This document shows, piece after piece, positions 11,100-22,374 of a stretch of DNA of 64,000 bases (within the stretch, counting starts at the first letter, position 1; the number at the start of each line of letters is the position of its first letter). A program made the translations under genes and the position numbers. The DNA lies in contig OX377205.1 in the NCBI GenBank assembly GCA_947396885.1, positions 65,382,969 through 65,446,968 on the forward strand, written 5' to 3'. Source of the stretch: Heligmosomoides polygyrus polygyrus. Its lineage: Eukaryota; Nematoda; Chromadorea; Rhabditida; Heligmosomidae. Below the pieces are notes generated by a model that saw only the letters and a program-made list of their open reading frames with translations, did not search any database and was not told where the DNA came from.

Positions 11100-13170
11100 G
11101 AAGTTTCACCTAGAAACCTCGTTGGCGAAGAACATGCAAAACGTATGCAACGACAATTTCGCGATTTCAAGAAGAGAGGACTTGAAATGTATTGTCCAAT
11201 TTGACGTGAGAATGATTTATTTACAATAGAAAGCGTATACGATTTGAATAATGTTCGAGTTTATCGCAGATCGCACGGTGCTTGTCACTTGAGCGGAAAA
11301 TGGCTTGATAAAATTGATAAAATTTGCGCATGCATCTAGGAGACGGCTTACCCACCACTGTTGTTTTGGCGGAAATGTATTTGAGCGCCTCCTCGAAACT
11401 AGACAAAACCAGAATGCGTGGCTCATGCTTAAGGCCTTCGCCCATTTTGCGGAAACGCGGAAGCCCTATCTTTAAGCATAGCGCAGAGACGCAAAGGTCT
11501 CCGCCGGCGGCAAGACTTGTCGCGTCCAACTTGCCGCTGATGTGCCGCCTCCAAATTGCCAGCGGCAATAGTGATTCAAGACATTATTGCCGCTGCCGTC
11601 GCAGTCGTGCCGCCTAGGCGGCACTTTCGCTGCCTGCTGCATCGCCGCAAAAGTGTGTGGAGGCCTTTGAGTGTAGCCGAGGCACTGACTTCTTCAGTGC
11701 TGATGGTGCTCCCTTCGTCGAATTGCCGCCGCGCGACGGTCTATCTGTCCGCACGTGCGGCTCACGTGGACTAGTGGACAGAGAGAGGGAGACCACCCAG
11801 GCGGATGCCGCTCAGTCGTGCGGGTCACTGGGCGCACGCAATCCCTCGACCACTTTCGCGCGAGACATTTCATGGACGCCCCCCCCCTCCAAGCCTACCC
11901 CCCGGAATGGAACCACTAGCTTGGAACAGCACCACCACGGTCTGTCGATCTTTTTAAATTGTCCGGTTGAAACCGTAAAATGCAGAAGGTGAAAGGCGAA
12001 ACCAGGTTTTCCCACTCCCAGATTTTCTTCTCATCCACTAAAAATATCCCTATCGTCTATCACGACGTCAGCGGCCGACCCATACTTGGCTAGTTCACTA
12101 GACCGATAAATAACCAAGTGGGTATGCAAAACGCCCACTCATCCGATCAGGTAACTGATGCTTCGTGACAGTAGTCCGGCGTTGCGGAAAGGAAGCGTCG
12201 TGCTCCACAGGTGTTTGGTCGTCAACACACAACTGCGACCTTCCGAGAGCCTCGAAAGTGTCAGGAATCGTCGCTGAGCTGCGATTTCGACGCGATTCGT
12301 CGCCGTCCTCAACGGGGCCGCGAATCGATAGACGACTACGTCTGGACTGCTGGGCACACGGACCGGGCATCCGCCCGTCCATCGCCGGTGCCAGCCAGCT
12401 GCTGCTGGCGTGAGCTGCTGCTGCTCATGGCAACTAGTTGTTGCTCGCTAGAAGCCGCTTGTTTGAACAGCTTACCGAACTGCAGACCTCCGTGCGCCCA
12501 AAACATTAAAGGAACTAAATGCTCCGAACTTCCTTTCGTCACCATTTTATTCGACTTCGAGATTTCCTCTTCCTAAATTGCTGCTTGCCCTACTGTCTGC
12601 AAATGTTCATTCTTCACTGATTGACTTCAAAGAAGTGGAGTAAATGCTATTATTTTTCTGTTATCCCTTTTCATGAGAACACCTTTCTGCTTGCAATTTA
12701 TTAAAACAAATTTCCTTAAGCCTCGTTCCGGATGGATTAGAGTGAATTCCCAACAAGCACATGAAAGTAGAACGTCTGTCTGGTTGTTAGTGCTGCTGGT
12801 TGATACATTGTTTTCATAATCTTCTGTACTCTCCCTCAAGAAAGGTTGATAGTGGTTCTATCATTATTACAAGTGCTCTCACTTGCGCGCTTCGCGCGGC
12901 TTTGTAGCATCACTGAAATATGGAAAGTAGTTTTTGTAAAACATAAAATTCGCTAGCATCTAGGAACTTGGTGCTTACGTTATCGGCATCAAGCCCTTCA
13001 CCACTTAGGTACCTTCATCATAGACATTCTTTCCTAACCGGCCAGTAATGTCATTGGTTTGTGCTGCGCAGTACTTCTGTCCCTCAGGTTGTTCCTCCGC
13101 AATCGTTCTCATGCTCAACAGGAAGCGTTTCAAGCTGTCGTTGACATGTCTTCCAAAGCCAGGTTGCCCC
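11100..13170. other. Unassigned region with GCCGC-rich segment
   Basis: Positions about 11505-11650 are rich in GCCGC and GCGGC words, unlike their surroundings. Positions 12380-12440 contain GCTGCT runs. Open frames up to about 120 codons exist on both strands, but none shows a recognisable domain. Confidence 0.35.
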
Positions 13171-13174
13171 CCTC

Positions 13175-13680
13175 TGGATTCTTCTTACTGGATCTAATTG
13201 GTGGTCCGCCTTTACAGGTCTTTCCTCCCCCTCTTTAGTCCCCACCTACCTGGTCCCAACTATTGGCCCACTTCTTTGTTTCCACTATTGACACCTACTG
13301 GTCTCTTCTTGCTGTTTCCTCGTCCCAGCACCTCCTCCAGGTTATTCCTTTCCTTCGTGGTCGCTCTCCTGGTCCACCATAGGGGTCCTCTTACCGCCCT
13401 TCTCTACCACCCCCCTTGTGGTGCTCCCATGCTCACGGCACGGTCGGTGACACGTATTCAGAATCAGGATGCTTGCTGCGCGACGTAGGGGACCCGTTTT
13501 CTGGATCAAGAAGCTTAGAAGTGCGCACAGTCGCCGCTGTGCCGAGCATGAAGAGGCTATGCATATGGCAGATTCCTTGTTCTCCGTATGAATTCCCTTA
13601 CGGCTCCCTTCTTGTTGATTCCCCGTCCTTGTCCCGCCTCCAGGTCCCTTCTTCCAGGTAAATTCCTGCCCTCCTCCCCC
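13175..13680. repeat. Pyrimidine-rich repeat flank of the retrocopy
   Basis: The + strand is strongly C/T-rich with CTCCTGG and CCCTTCT words. A related segment lies on the other side of the retrocopy at about 15085-15430. Both contain a CACG or CACGCTAATGGCACG-like stretch followed by GTCGG. This suggests two copies of one repeat family around the insertion. Confidence 0.4.
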
Positions 13681-13681
13681 T

Positions 13682-14734
13682 CAGGCGAATCAGTTCCGGA
13701 ATTCCTATGGATGGGTGGGTGTCGTTCAGTTGGATGGCAACCTTTTCGGGGAACGCGTCAAAGTCAACGCGAATCGCGTCGCGACAGCCGTACTTGCTCG
13801 ACTTGAACCGCCGTATGATGTCTTGAAGCGTGGCGGCGACCAGGAAGTACTGCTGCTTTAGACGGAGCTCTTTTCCAATGAAAACGTTGTCGTTGGGGTA
13901 CAGCACTCGGGTGATGTTCTCCGAAAGATTTCGATCCATCACAGCCTGTACGTAGTCGCCATCGTTGAAGAACTTCAGGTGGAAGTGGTTTTCAGCCTTA
14001 GCGCTCCACAGACGTAAGGTGTTCACGACGTTGTTCCTGTATCCGGGAACGGGAGTGTCGTACGGCATCGCGAAAACTACCTGGGTATCTACCCATTGAG
14101 CTTTTCCTTTCTCGTCCTTCACCACTTTTCCGTAGAAGTTCACAGGTAGCATGTATTCGGGACGAGCCTTCTCCCATGGGTTTCCAAACCGAAGCCAGTC
14201 ATCGGGCTCCTCGACCTGCCATCCTTCTCTGATGAGCTGCTTGAAGATTCCGTACTCGTATCGGAGCCCATAGCCGTACGCCGGTATTCCAAGCGTGGCC
14301 ATCGAATCCAGGAAACAGGCGGCAAGGCGGCCGAGGCCTCCATTGCCCAGTCCAGCGTCCTCCTCGATCTCTTGGAGCTCTTCCATCTCAAGGCCGAGCT
14401 GATAAAGCGCCTCGTCCACGGTGGCCTGCAGTCCAAGGTTCATCATGGTGTTTGATAATGTGCGGCCCATATAGAACTCCAGCGAAAGATAGTAGACTCT
14501 CTTTGGATCCTTTTCGTAGTAGTACTGCTGGGTGCGAATCCATCTGCTCACGAGGTGATCTCGAACGGTGTTGGCAAGGGCCATGTAATAATCCCTAGGT
14601 GTGGCGACATTGCGATCCTTGATGATGGAGAAATGGAGATGACGATTGAAGGCCTTCTTGATGTTGCTGACGTTCTCTACTTGCGCTATTCCACGGACAC
14701 TGATCTGTTTGCGGCGATCATAATCGCTCATCAT
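13682..14734 (-). pseudogene. Glycogen phosphorylase, SL1-tagged partial retrocopy
   Basis: Glycogen phosphorylase releases glucose-1-phosphate from glycogen with pyridoxal phosphate. The - strand frame opens [16 protein letters not shown] and runs without intron through [47 protein letters not shown] and [16 protein letters not shown], about 351 residues with no stop. The full family length is about 850-880 residues, so only the N-terminal 40% is here and the pyridoxal phosphate lysine region is missing. Homology stops at L351 (13682), where no GT or GC donor follows; the frame runs on through purine-rich repeat to a stop near 13598. The complete SL1 leader lies six bases upstream of the first ATG. 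A spliced leader in the genome next to an intronless coding sequence points to reverse transcription of a trans-spliced mRNA. The alternative, a genuine long first exon, does not explain SL1. Confidence 0.8.
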
Positions 14735-14740
14735 TTTGCC

Positions 14741-14762
14741 CTCAAACTTGGGTAATTAAACC
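14741..14762 (-). other. Genomic copy of the nematode SL1 spliced leader
   Basis: Read on the - strand, these 22 bases begin GGTTTAATTACCCAAG and end TTTGAG, identical to nematode SL1. GGCAAA and then the ATG of the glycogen phosphorylase frame follow directly. There is no SL RNA gene body: the sequence continues into coding sequence, not GTAA-type snRNA sequence. Confidence 0.95.
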
Positions 14763-14783
14763 ATGTAATAATCCCCCCCCCTT

Positions 14784-15084
14784 GGGCGCGTGTAGCGCAG
14801 TCGGAGGAGGCGCGACTGTCGCGTGCACCCGCTACCAGGTTCCTGGTTCGGATTTCCCGCCCAGGCCAACCAAGCCTTCCATCCCTCCGGGGTCGGTGAA
14901 TTGGTACCAGACTTGTCTGGGAAGGATAGAGCGCTGACTTGTTCATCGGCTGGCCACCGCAAGTCATTGTATGGCCAAATACGCATTCATGTCGCCTCCA
15001 CGACATCCCGTAGAAGTAGAATGCGCTGGCGCATCCCAGAAGGGATTGAGTAACGCCGTCCTTTATCCTTTATCCTTTATCCTC
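14784..15084 (+). mobile_element. tRNA-derived SINE, fullest copy
   Basis: The 5' end has a Pol III A box, TAGCGCAGTCGG (14792-14803), and a B box-like GGTTCGGATTTCC (14845-14857), about 50 bases apart as in tRNA genes. A non-tRNA body follows with blocks shared by all copies: GGTGAATTGGTACCAG, TCTGGGAAGGATAGA, CCACCGCAAGTCATTGT, ACATCCCGTAGAAGTAGAAT and GATTGAGTAACGCCGTCC. It ends in a TTTATCC tandem tail. It lies head to head with the 5' end of the glycogen phosphorylase retrocopy, separated by a run of C. Confidence 0.7.
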
Positions 15085-15548
15085 CCCCTCGGGATACTCC
15101 TTCACGACAACGGCGAGCGAACGCCCGTTGTGTGACATCGGTGTCACATCCTCTAAATCCGGTCTCTCTTAATGGTAATGGATCCCCTTGCTGATCCTCC
15201 TTAACGTCCCCCTTCCCCTGATTGATAACTCCCTAATGATCCCTACACATTGCCTGAACTCTTCTTGGTGCCACCTCCTGGCCTACTTCCTTGTTCCCCG
15301 CATCGACCATCCCGATGCTCCTCCTGGTCGTAGCTTCCTGATCGCTGTCTGTTCCCTACCCTCAAACTCCTCCTTCTACCCTTACCCCTTTAGTAGTCCT
15401 CTCACGCTAATGGCACGAAGTCGGCTCCCAAATCTGGACACTCAGAAATGCGCATAGGTGCTGTTGTGTTAAGCAGTAAAGGGCTGCGTTTCCTCTGCTG
15501 TAGCAACATCCCACGTTCAATGGTAAATTTTGCCCGCGTTTTAGAAGA

Positions 15549-15735
15549 TGAGGCGTACCTCATTCAGGTTAGATCGTCGACCGCCCACGCTGTGGATATT
15601 GCGGCGTATCTCACTTCGGTTAGATCACTTGACCGCTCTCGCTGTGGATGATGCGGCGTACCTCACTTAGGTTAGATCACTCGACCGCTCTCGCTGTGGA
15701 TGATGCGGCGTACCTCACTTAGGTTAAATCACTCC
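15549..15735. repeat. 52-bp minisatellite, about 3.6 units
   Basis: Units start at 15549, 15601, 15653 and 15705, exactly 52 bp apart. Each contains GCGGCGTACCTCACTTAGGT and GACCGCTCTCGCTGTGGATG. The last two full units are nearly identical and the first is the most diverged. Confidence 0.85.
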
Positions 15736-17845
15736 ACGAAGAACTCTTTTATATATAGGTGGTGAGTGGTGATATCATAGTAACTCGGAGTAACTAATTT
15801 CAAACATGTTTTGTGTGAAGGGGGCGAAACAAAACATGTTTGATGTTGTTGTTAGTTGTCTCTGTTTTGGCTGTTATTATCGGTTGGTTACAATTGCTGT
15901 GGCATTGTGTTTTATATTGTTGAATAACTATGAGATTTCAAATAAGTTTTACGTATAGATTAACACCAGATTCCTTTAAATATGTTGATGGAGATTATTG
16001 CGGACTAGCGGAATATTATTATAATCGGTTGGTGGAATAGTATTATGATCGTAGAAGAAAGAGCGAGTTGGTCCTAACTGCTATGACAGCTGGTGCTTGA
16101 GACGGCGTAACGCTGATCCTACATGAAGTGGCAAGGAGACATGGACTGGTCCTTTTCACGCACGATAAAGTGTGCAGACAGTTCAAGTACGTACTTGTTC
16201 AGGATTCGATTTGAGATAGCCGAAATGGCAGCTGCTTATCCTCTGCGCAAGTGTGGCGCCACCTCATCCGAGAAGAAAGTACGGTACTTGTTCCCAACAA
16301 CCAGAGTGTTTGGTTGGTTGGCCTACGCGTACCGAACCCAAAATCCACTATGAGTTCGACATGATTGCCTTCCAACAATTCCATTACCATCTCATGGCGA
16401 ACCGTCATAGTAATACTAGGCATTGGAAGCCCAACGTGGTCGAGAATAACTAATAAAACGTGAGGTTAAGCCATGCGTTGAACTTGAAACGACGAAAGTG
16501 CGGAGCTGCAGACATGACTCATCTCTTATTGCGGCATCTTCCGACAAGTTTGTTATTAATACACCACCAGGGGGCCTGATTTGCTTTCTGTTTCCGGTTC
16601 TATGAGAATATCAAAATTATAATAACATCGCGAAAGGAACTCCGTTGTCCACAGTAATGTGAGTATAAGGAATTACAACACACCTAGCTGTTCTGCGAAA
16701 CGAAAGCAGTGCTTTACACGCAAAGATTGGACCCGATAACTGTTCGATTTCTCTGCAGACGTTTTTGCTGGCTGAGGTCTTTTCCCAGTGACGTCTCTTG
16801 TTTCCGATGGAGTAGTTTGCACCAGTTTTTTTCTTCCGTCCAGCAGTTCCACACTGCTATGCGAACCTCAAACGCGTCGTGCTACTAAAGCAAATTACTA
16901 GCGTCGCCCTATCCCATCCTTTTCGCTTTACACTTCCTGCTGCCTGCTACAAGCTATGCACCCATTTGCCTGGCAATGTCCGAAAATAGAGTGAATAGTC
17001 ATTAGGAACATGCTATCATTCTGGTTCTCTGGGACGGAACGATTCATTTTTCACACCCATGGAAACCTTGCCTTTCACAATTAGAAGCTAGTTCTTTCTT
17101 ATGGACTGTAGTGTAAGTGGAAACGTCGGCTTCCTGAAACGACCCTTTTCTGCTCAACTATTTAGGCAAGAGCTTATTATTATGTTTGGCCCGAAGTTTT
17201 TGCCCCTCCATGTTCTTTTCTCTACGACTATATTAGCTTATAGGATGTCAGAGAAAGCGTGCGATTTTCAATAAATCGGGAGCATTCAGGGTGTTTCCGG
17301 TGGTGTGGGCACATTGGATGACAGAACGATAGTCGAGCTTTCGCCTCTTGCGTTTTATGGCTTGATTCTCAGGAAGATTTGTCGGAATTCTATTGAAATT
17401 GGGACTCTACACTGAAACAGTATGATCTGCATCCAAGATGCTTGAAAGAGAAATGGTGGTCAAGGTTTGGAGAAGGCCCTTCACACAATAAAGCTTGCAC
17501 AATATACATAAGAAGGAGAAGCAAAGCTGCTCCTATATCAATTTATTGACATTTAAACTTGAAGGGTTCCTGTTTGCCACTTTCGCACGTTCGCAAAACT
17601 TACTTTTCCGGGAAAACTTGCTGATCTTTGTGGTTTTTTTTGAAAAATAAGTTTTTGCTCACAAGGATGGTGCGGACACTTAACGCGCGAAGGTTCTACA
17701 ACGACAAACGAGGTTTGCAGGGTACTCAACAAACCGATTTCCATCCTTGAAGGCCACAAGCCTCTAATAAACCGTCACAACCTCAAAATGGCCTCATTGT
17801 ATAATTTAAGCAACTCAAGGTGTAATTAGTATTCACCAGTATTCA
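15736..17845. other. Unassigned, no gene recognised
   Basis: The sequence is unremarkable. Open frames are all under 80 codons, and I saw no recognised domain or splice-bounded exon. Confidence 0.35.
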
Positions 17846-18475
17846 CTTTCATTGAAGTTTTAATTCACCCACCCAATAAGTGGACATATTGTTTGAAATT
17901 GTATAAAATTTTTATTCTTAAGCAAGAATAATGGTTTTAAGTTCGATTTAAAGAGCACGAAGGCGGGCATTTTCAATGTCGAAAAAGATTGCGCCAATGC
18001 CTCGTCCAAGAGATCGCGCATTTTATTCGATTGATAGCAAAATTTCTGTATGCATGGGGTTTGACGCCTGTTAACAATATAACAAAAACAACTGTAATGA
18101 ACACACATATCCTCACTTTGATGCTTCATATAAGTGGCATCTACACTATCAATCAAATAAAAGTCGCGGCGAACGTTTCGAGAGCATGGCGCGATCTGAT
18201 CTTTTAATGCGCTATATGTTTATTTATTTACTGTGTTTTGAGACAAACAAAATTATCACACTAAGGGGAACTAAACAATTTCTAAAAAAGTTTTTAAACT
18301 TTCTTTGAAATTTCAAATTCAAATTCAAATTTTCCGTGAACAAGAAATTATTCTGACCATCTTGTTGAGTCTGTACAATAACCTCCTTTTCGATTTGGAA
18401 GAGTTCGCTTTGATTTCAAAAGTCTTAAAGCTAGCTTAAAGAGTGTCGAATTTGATTTGAAATGTCCAATGCGAC
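17846..18475. repeat. FB-1 foldback family, copy
   Basis: The left part contains GAAGTTTTAATTCACCCA, CCCAATAAGTGGAC and TATAAAATTTTTATTCTTAA. The interior contains GATCTTTTAATGCGCTATAT. The right arm contains GAACAAGAAATTATTCTGAC and TCGAATTTGATTTGAAATG. The same blocks appear, inverted, in the copy at 54390-55215. The left outer arm is truncated here. Confidence 0.6.
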
Positions 18476-18532
18476 GTGCAAATATATATGCAAGATTACA
18501 TTATAATGTAACTTCATATATTATTCAGCTCA

Positions 18533-18842
18533 CTTGGGTGCATGATAGCGCAGTCAGAGGAGCGAGAACAAGCCAACTGTTGCTTGCTCTCTGGCTCGAA
18601 ATTTCTCATTCGGATCCTGTCTAGGTCAACCAAGCGTTCCATCACTTCAGGGTAGGTGAACTGGCACCAGCCTTCTCTGGGAAGGATGCAATGTTGATCT
18701 GTTCATGGACTGCAATAGCAAATCACCGTGCAGGCCAAGCACTTATGCAAGTACGCAGTAGGCTATCAGAAGACTGTATCAGAAGTAGGTTGAGGGGAAC
18801 GGAACGTCGTCTTCGGTCCAGTACTAATATACCTTATCCTTA
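18533..18842 (+). mobile_element. tRNA-derived SINE copy
   Basis: A box-like ATAGCGCAGTCAG and B box-like GGCTCGAAATTTC are followed by AACCAAGCGTTCC, GTAGGTGAACTGGCACCAG, TCTCTGGGAAGGATG and a CCTTATCC-like tail. It is collinear with the fullest copy at 14784-15084. Confidence 0.65.
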
Positions 18843-19389
18843 TCTCGACAAGGATAGTTTTCACAGATTTATAAGTTTACAAAGGGACATATACGGACGT
18901 CATGTTTGGTAAAAGCTATGTACCACTGAGCATTTTATTTATTTGAAACGTTCACCGAAAAGAGTTCCTCTTCTTGCTGTCGGGTCAAGTTTGAAGAATG
19001 GTTCTCGCTCTGAATTAGGAGTGTTTTGCGCAAGTAAAACAGCAATTCGGTCTTATGAAATGTTTTCTAACTTCAGTGCCAATTTTATATGAACCATGTA
19101 ATAAATGGGCTCCCTAACCCTTCAGAAACAACAAAGCTTTTCAAGCATGAAAGCCGTTCAATCACGGTAGGTTATTCTTCTGCGTAAAATTTTTTCCACG
19201 AACTTCTTCTTGTCTTCACACCCATGATTGCGTAACAAAATTGCAATGCCGGAGTTATTATTTGCGTGGAACAGTTACAGACAGGAAAATGCGGATCCAC
19301 TGGGAACTTACAGGCACTTTTAGCACTTTCCTTGTGCTTCCAAAATTGGAGATTTGAAGTGTAATTATCTTTTTGCGTGCGTTGTTAAC

Positions 19390-19530
19390 GGAGAGACAGT
19401 GAAGGGGTGTTCGGGGTGATGCGATTTACGCAAGTGACGAAAGTTTCTGGAGTTCCGACGATCGAACGTCAAGGAGTTGATCGCTTGGTACAACTCTTTG
19501 AAAATTAGGTGGACCAATCACATGATGTCT
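19390..19530 (+). mobile_element. RTE-A family remnant, C-terminal region
   Basis: The DNA around GATGCGATTTACGCAAGTGA, GAGTTCCGACGATCGAACG and ATTAGGTGGACCAATCACAT matches the C-terminal segment of the RTE-A element near 9610-9750. It is a short decayed piece. Confidence 0.5.
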
Positions 19531-19908
19531 CTCAGAGGGAGGAGAACCAGTTGGGCCACTCTGGTTCGTCCGTTTCTAGTTTTAAGATCATTCGGCACCT
19601 TTTCCTAACATCCACTCCCCTAGTTTTACTTCAAAACCCCTACCTCAGTGAACGGCTCGTGTTAAGCACTTATCAGCGTTTTCTTAATGGCTTGTACTGC
19701 CGTTCGTCGTCCTTTCTGACGACTGTGTTAAATCACATAATAAATTATTATGTGGTATAACTAACTAAAAACAAAAACTAACTTAATCGTTAATTTACTC
19801 GTGGTGGCGAGCCGTGTACACTCGTTTCTATCGGAATGGTTGAAATCAACGCCTATCTGCACATCTGTTTTTCAAGCTTGCTTTGTTTTCTTTGGACAAA
19901 TGGACTCA

Positions 19909-20573
19909 CACGGAGAGCCACAAAAGTGGCTTTTGCTTTTGCGAAGCTATTTTTACAGGGTGTAGGGTCTCATGTGGGGAGTCCGAAACTGTGGTTGATT
20001 TTTTTCGGAATGCTCTTCTGTGGTCGAAAAAAGGGAGGGCGAGCGCGAAGTTAATCACGCCCTGCTGCCACCTAACCGGATGTGGTCGGATGGCGTAGTG
20101 GATAGCGATGTCGCCTCTCGGCCGCAATGGGTGGGTTTTAGGGTCCGACTCCGGTGTCGCAATAGTTGTTGCACACATCGGCTCGTAATTATTATGTGCT
20201 TACGTGAACACAGGAGTCCATTTGTACACCACTAATGCTCCTGGTGAGTAAATGTAGCCCTTTTCTGCTTTCAATTGAATTACCTCTCAGTGGATCGTAT
20301 CTGCACTGTATCAATAACGACACCGTAAATGCACACAAACATACACTTCACTGCTGGGAGGCGACATCACTACCCACTGCACCAACCGCCCACATTCGCT
20401 TAGGTGACAGCAGGGCGTGGTGGACTTCGCGGTCGCGCTTCCACAAGCCTTTTTTCGACCACAGAAGAGCATTCAAAAAAAACTAACCACGGTTTTCGAC
20501 TTCCCACACCGGACCCTACATCCTGTAAAAATTGCATCGTAAAAGCTCTCCGCCATTTTTGAGGCTCTCCTTG
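19909..20573. mobile_element. FB-2 foldback element, short copy
   Basis: Inverted arms of roughly 130 bp lie at 19909-20034 and 20445-20573, sharing GGAGAGCC, TTTTACAGG(G/A)TGTAGGGTC and CTTCTGTGGTCGAAAAAAGG. Just inside the left arm is a tRNA-like unit: ATGGCGTAGTGGATAGCGATG (A box-like), then GGTCCGACTCCG (B box-like, ~20141). The arm family is the same as in the longer element at 26442-27828. Confidence 0.7.
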
Positions 20574-21811
20574 TCAGATATCCGTTGGCATCCTGGTATC
20601 TACAAATTCCCAGTAAAGCACTTCTCTCAATACCCAAAAATTGTCCATTAAGGTGGAACAATTTTTTTATAGTGATGAAACGTTTAATCCATCCTAGTTT
20701 GGTGAGAGCAACCCTAGGGGGTCGTTGTAGCCTTACCGTGCCGTTGCTGTCATGCTACACCCACCTCTCCTTGGCCAAAGGTTGTCACGTTATGTGGACG
20801 CAGTTGAAGCATATAGAGAAGTTCAGGGGAGGGAATGATGAGAGAAAACACCATCCGCTCCCCTCCGACTAGGACAGAGCCACACGCTCGCCGCACTCGA
20901 CGCCTTCTACAACTTCTACCAATCGATGCAATTTGATGGGTGTTGTGTTCTGGCGCACATCACATCGCCTCCCAAACACGTACGTACAACGCTACTGGCT
21001 TGTTACCCACTGGGCTGCGCTACCCAATAGACAATTCATGTTTGCTCTGCATCGGGACATCTGCTGCGGAATCTTTTGTGGCCAGGCATGGGACTGACCC
21101 AATGGCTCATCACGTGCTAGACTCGATGACTGCAACTGAACCACACTTTCCTGCGGAGCCACAACGAACCCATTCACACTCTTAAGATGCTGTAGAGCTT
21201 CCCTATGAATAAACAGTGTTGCGTTCAGCAGATCTCGCATGACCAGCAATCGATAGAAATCAGACTCGTCCTGACCGCACAGTAGACGTTCTCCTCTACG
21301 CGGGGCCTTGATTTTCGATGCGTAGTCTCAGAATCTTCTACGACTAGCTTCACCGCTGCTCTGTATTCGGACAAGCTGAAGACGCCGTCGAATCGTTGGT
21401 TTGTTGCCTCATTCGTCGCTCCTCCAGCAGTGCGCAGCTGGGTGCAGCGCAGTTGTATGAACTCCCATCTCTTCATTTCGACCGTACATCCATTTCAGTT
21501 TAGACTTCATGTAGGGCAGGGGAGCGGGCACCAGGATGTGGCCATTTTGAACAGGGTACGTGACCACATCACAATGCTCCCTCCTTTGGTCAATTCTGCG
21601 CCCTCTCCGTGTCACAGAACGCGTGCAGCACTGAATCCATTTCTTTGCTTGTTTTGAATTGCTTGTTGAATTTGTAGAATTTTGCTTGTCAGCGCTCAGA
21701 ACCATTTATCCGATCGTTCGCGTTATTCGAAATTTACGAGGTGACTCCTAAGAACCATGACGTCCACATATTTTTAATACTCACCTCAGCTTCAAGTGTT
21801 CATGCTACTCA
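20574..21811. other. Unassigned, no gene recognised
   Basis: Open frames on both strands (such as - strand 21225-21705) lack recognisable domains. I see no other structure. Confidence 0.3.
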
Positions 21812-22095
21812 TCTGAGGCATGGTGGTCCAGTAGGAGGGTGCGACGTCTGTCGTGTACTGCTCGATTCAAAGTTATTGGTTCCGGCACCTCTAGCCAAAC
21901 TTTGTATCCTTCCGGAATTAGCGGATTGGTGCCAGATTTCTCTGGAAAGGATAAGCACTGACTTGTCTACTGGATGACCGCCACCATAAGTCTCTGTGTA
22001 GGTAAAATGTGCATTTTCATTCCTTCCACGACATCACGTAAAAGTAGAATGCGTGTCGTCTTTCACAAAAGGATTGAGGCGTGCTTTGCCCTTTA
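21812..22095 (+). mobile_element. tRNA-derived SINE copy, diverged 5' head
   Basis: The body blocks GCGGATTGGTGCCAGA, TCTCTGGAAAGGATAA, CACTGACTTGT, CCACGACATCACGTAAAAGT and GGATTGAGGCGTGCTTTG are collinear with the fullest copy. The tRNA-like head (TGGTGGTCCAGTAGGAGGG, then CTCGATTCAAAG) is more diverged. Confidence 0.6.
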
Positions 22096-22374
22096 AACCG
22101 CTCACTAACATACATACGCTCACTTACATGTGTTATTATTATATATAGACTATCGTTAACTCGGACTGCTCCCACAAGTACGGTCATGCTCGGGGATTGT
22201 CGTTGGTTCTATTAGCAGCACCTACTGAGCTAAGGCTCAGTTTATATCATTTTTGCTACCTTTTTTTAAGACCTGATCGTTGTTCTGGTTTTCCTGAGAA
22301 CGAAGACGATTTTTAGGTCCTGTAAAACGTGCTTTCTCAGCTGCGCGAGACAATTACCATATTTCTGCAAAGTA

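Noticed and set aside
13598..13681. Extension of the glycogen phosphorylase frame beyond L351 ([13 protein letters not shown]...)
   Set aside because: It does not match the family, is encoded by purine-rich repeat, and begins exactly where homology stops. Treated as read-through of flanking sequence.
13682..14734. Glycogen phosphorylase as an ordinary first exon of a normal gene
   Set aside because: SL1 itself is present in the DNA upstream, no donor follows the homology break, and no downstream exons were found on the - strand to position 1. I kept a residual doubt because the next exons could lie beyond the window.
15549..15735. Regularly spaced repeats suggestive of a CRISPR array
   Set aside because: These are contiguous 52-bp tandem units without unique spacers, in a eukaryotic genome.
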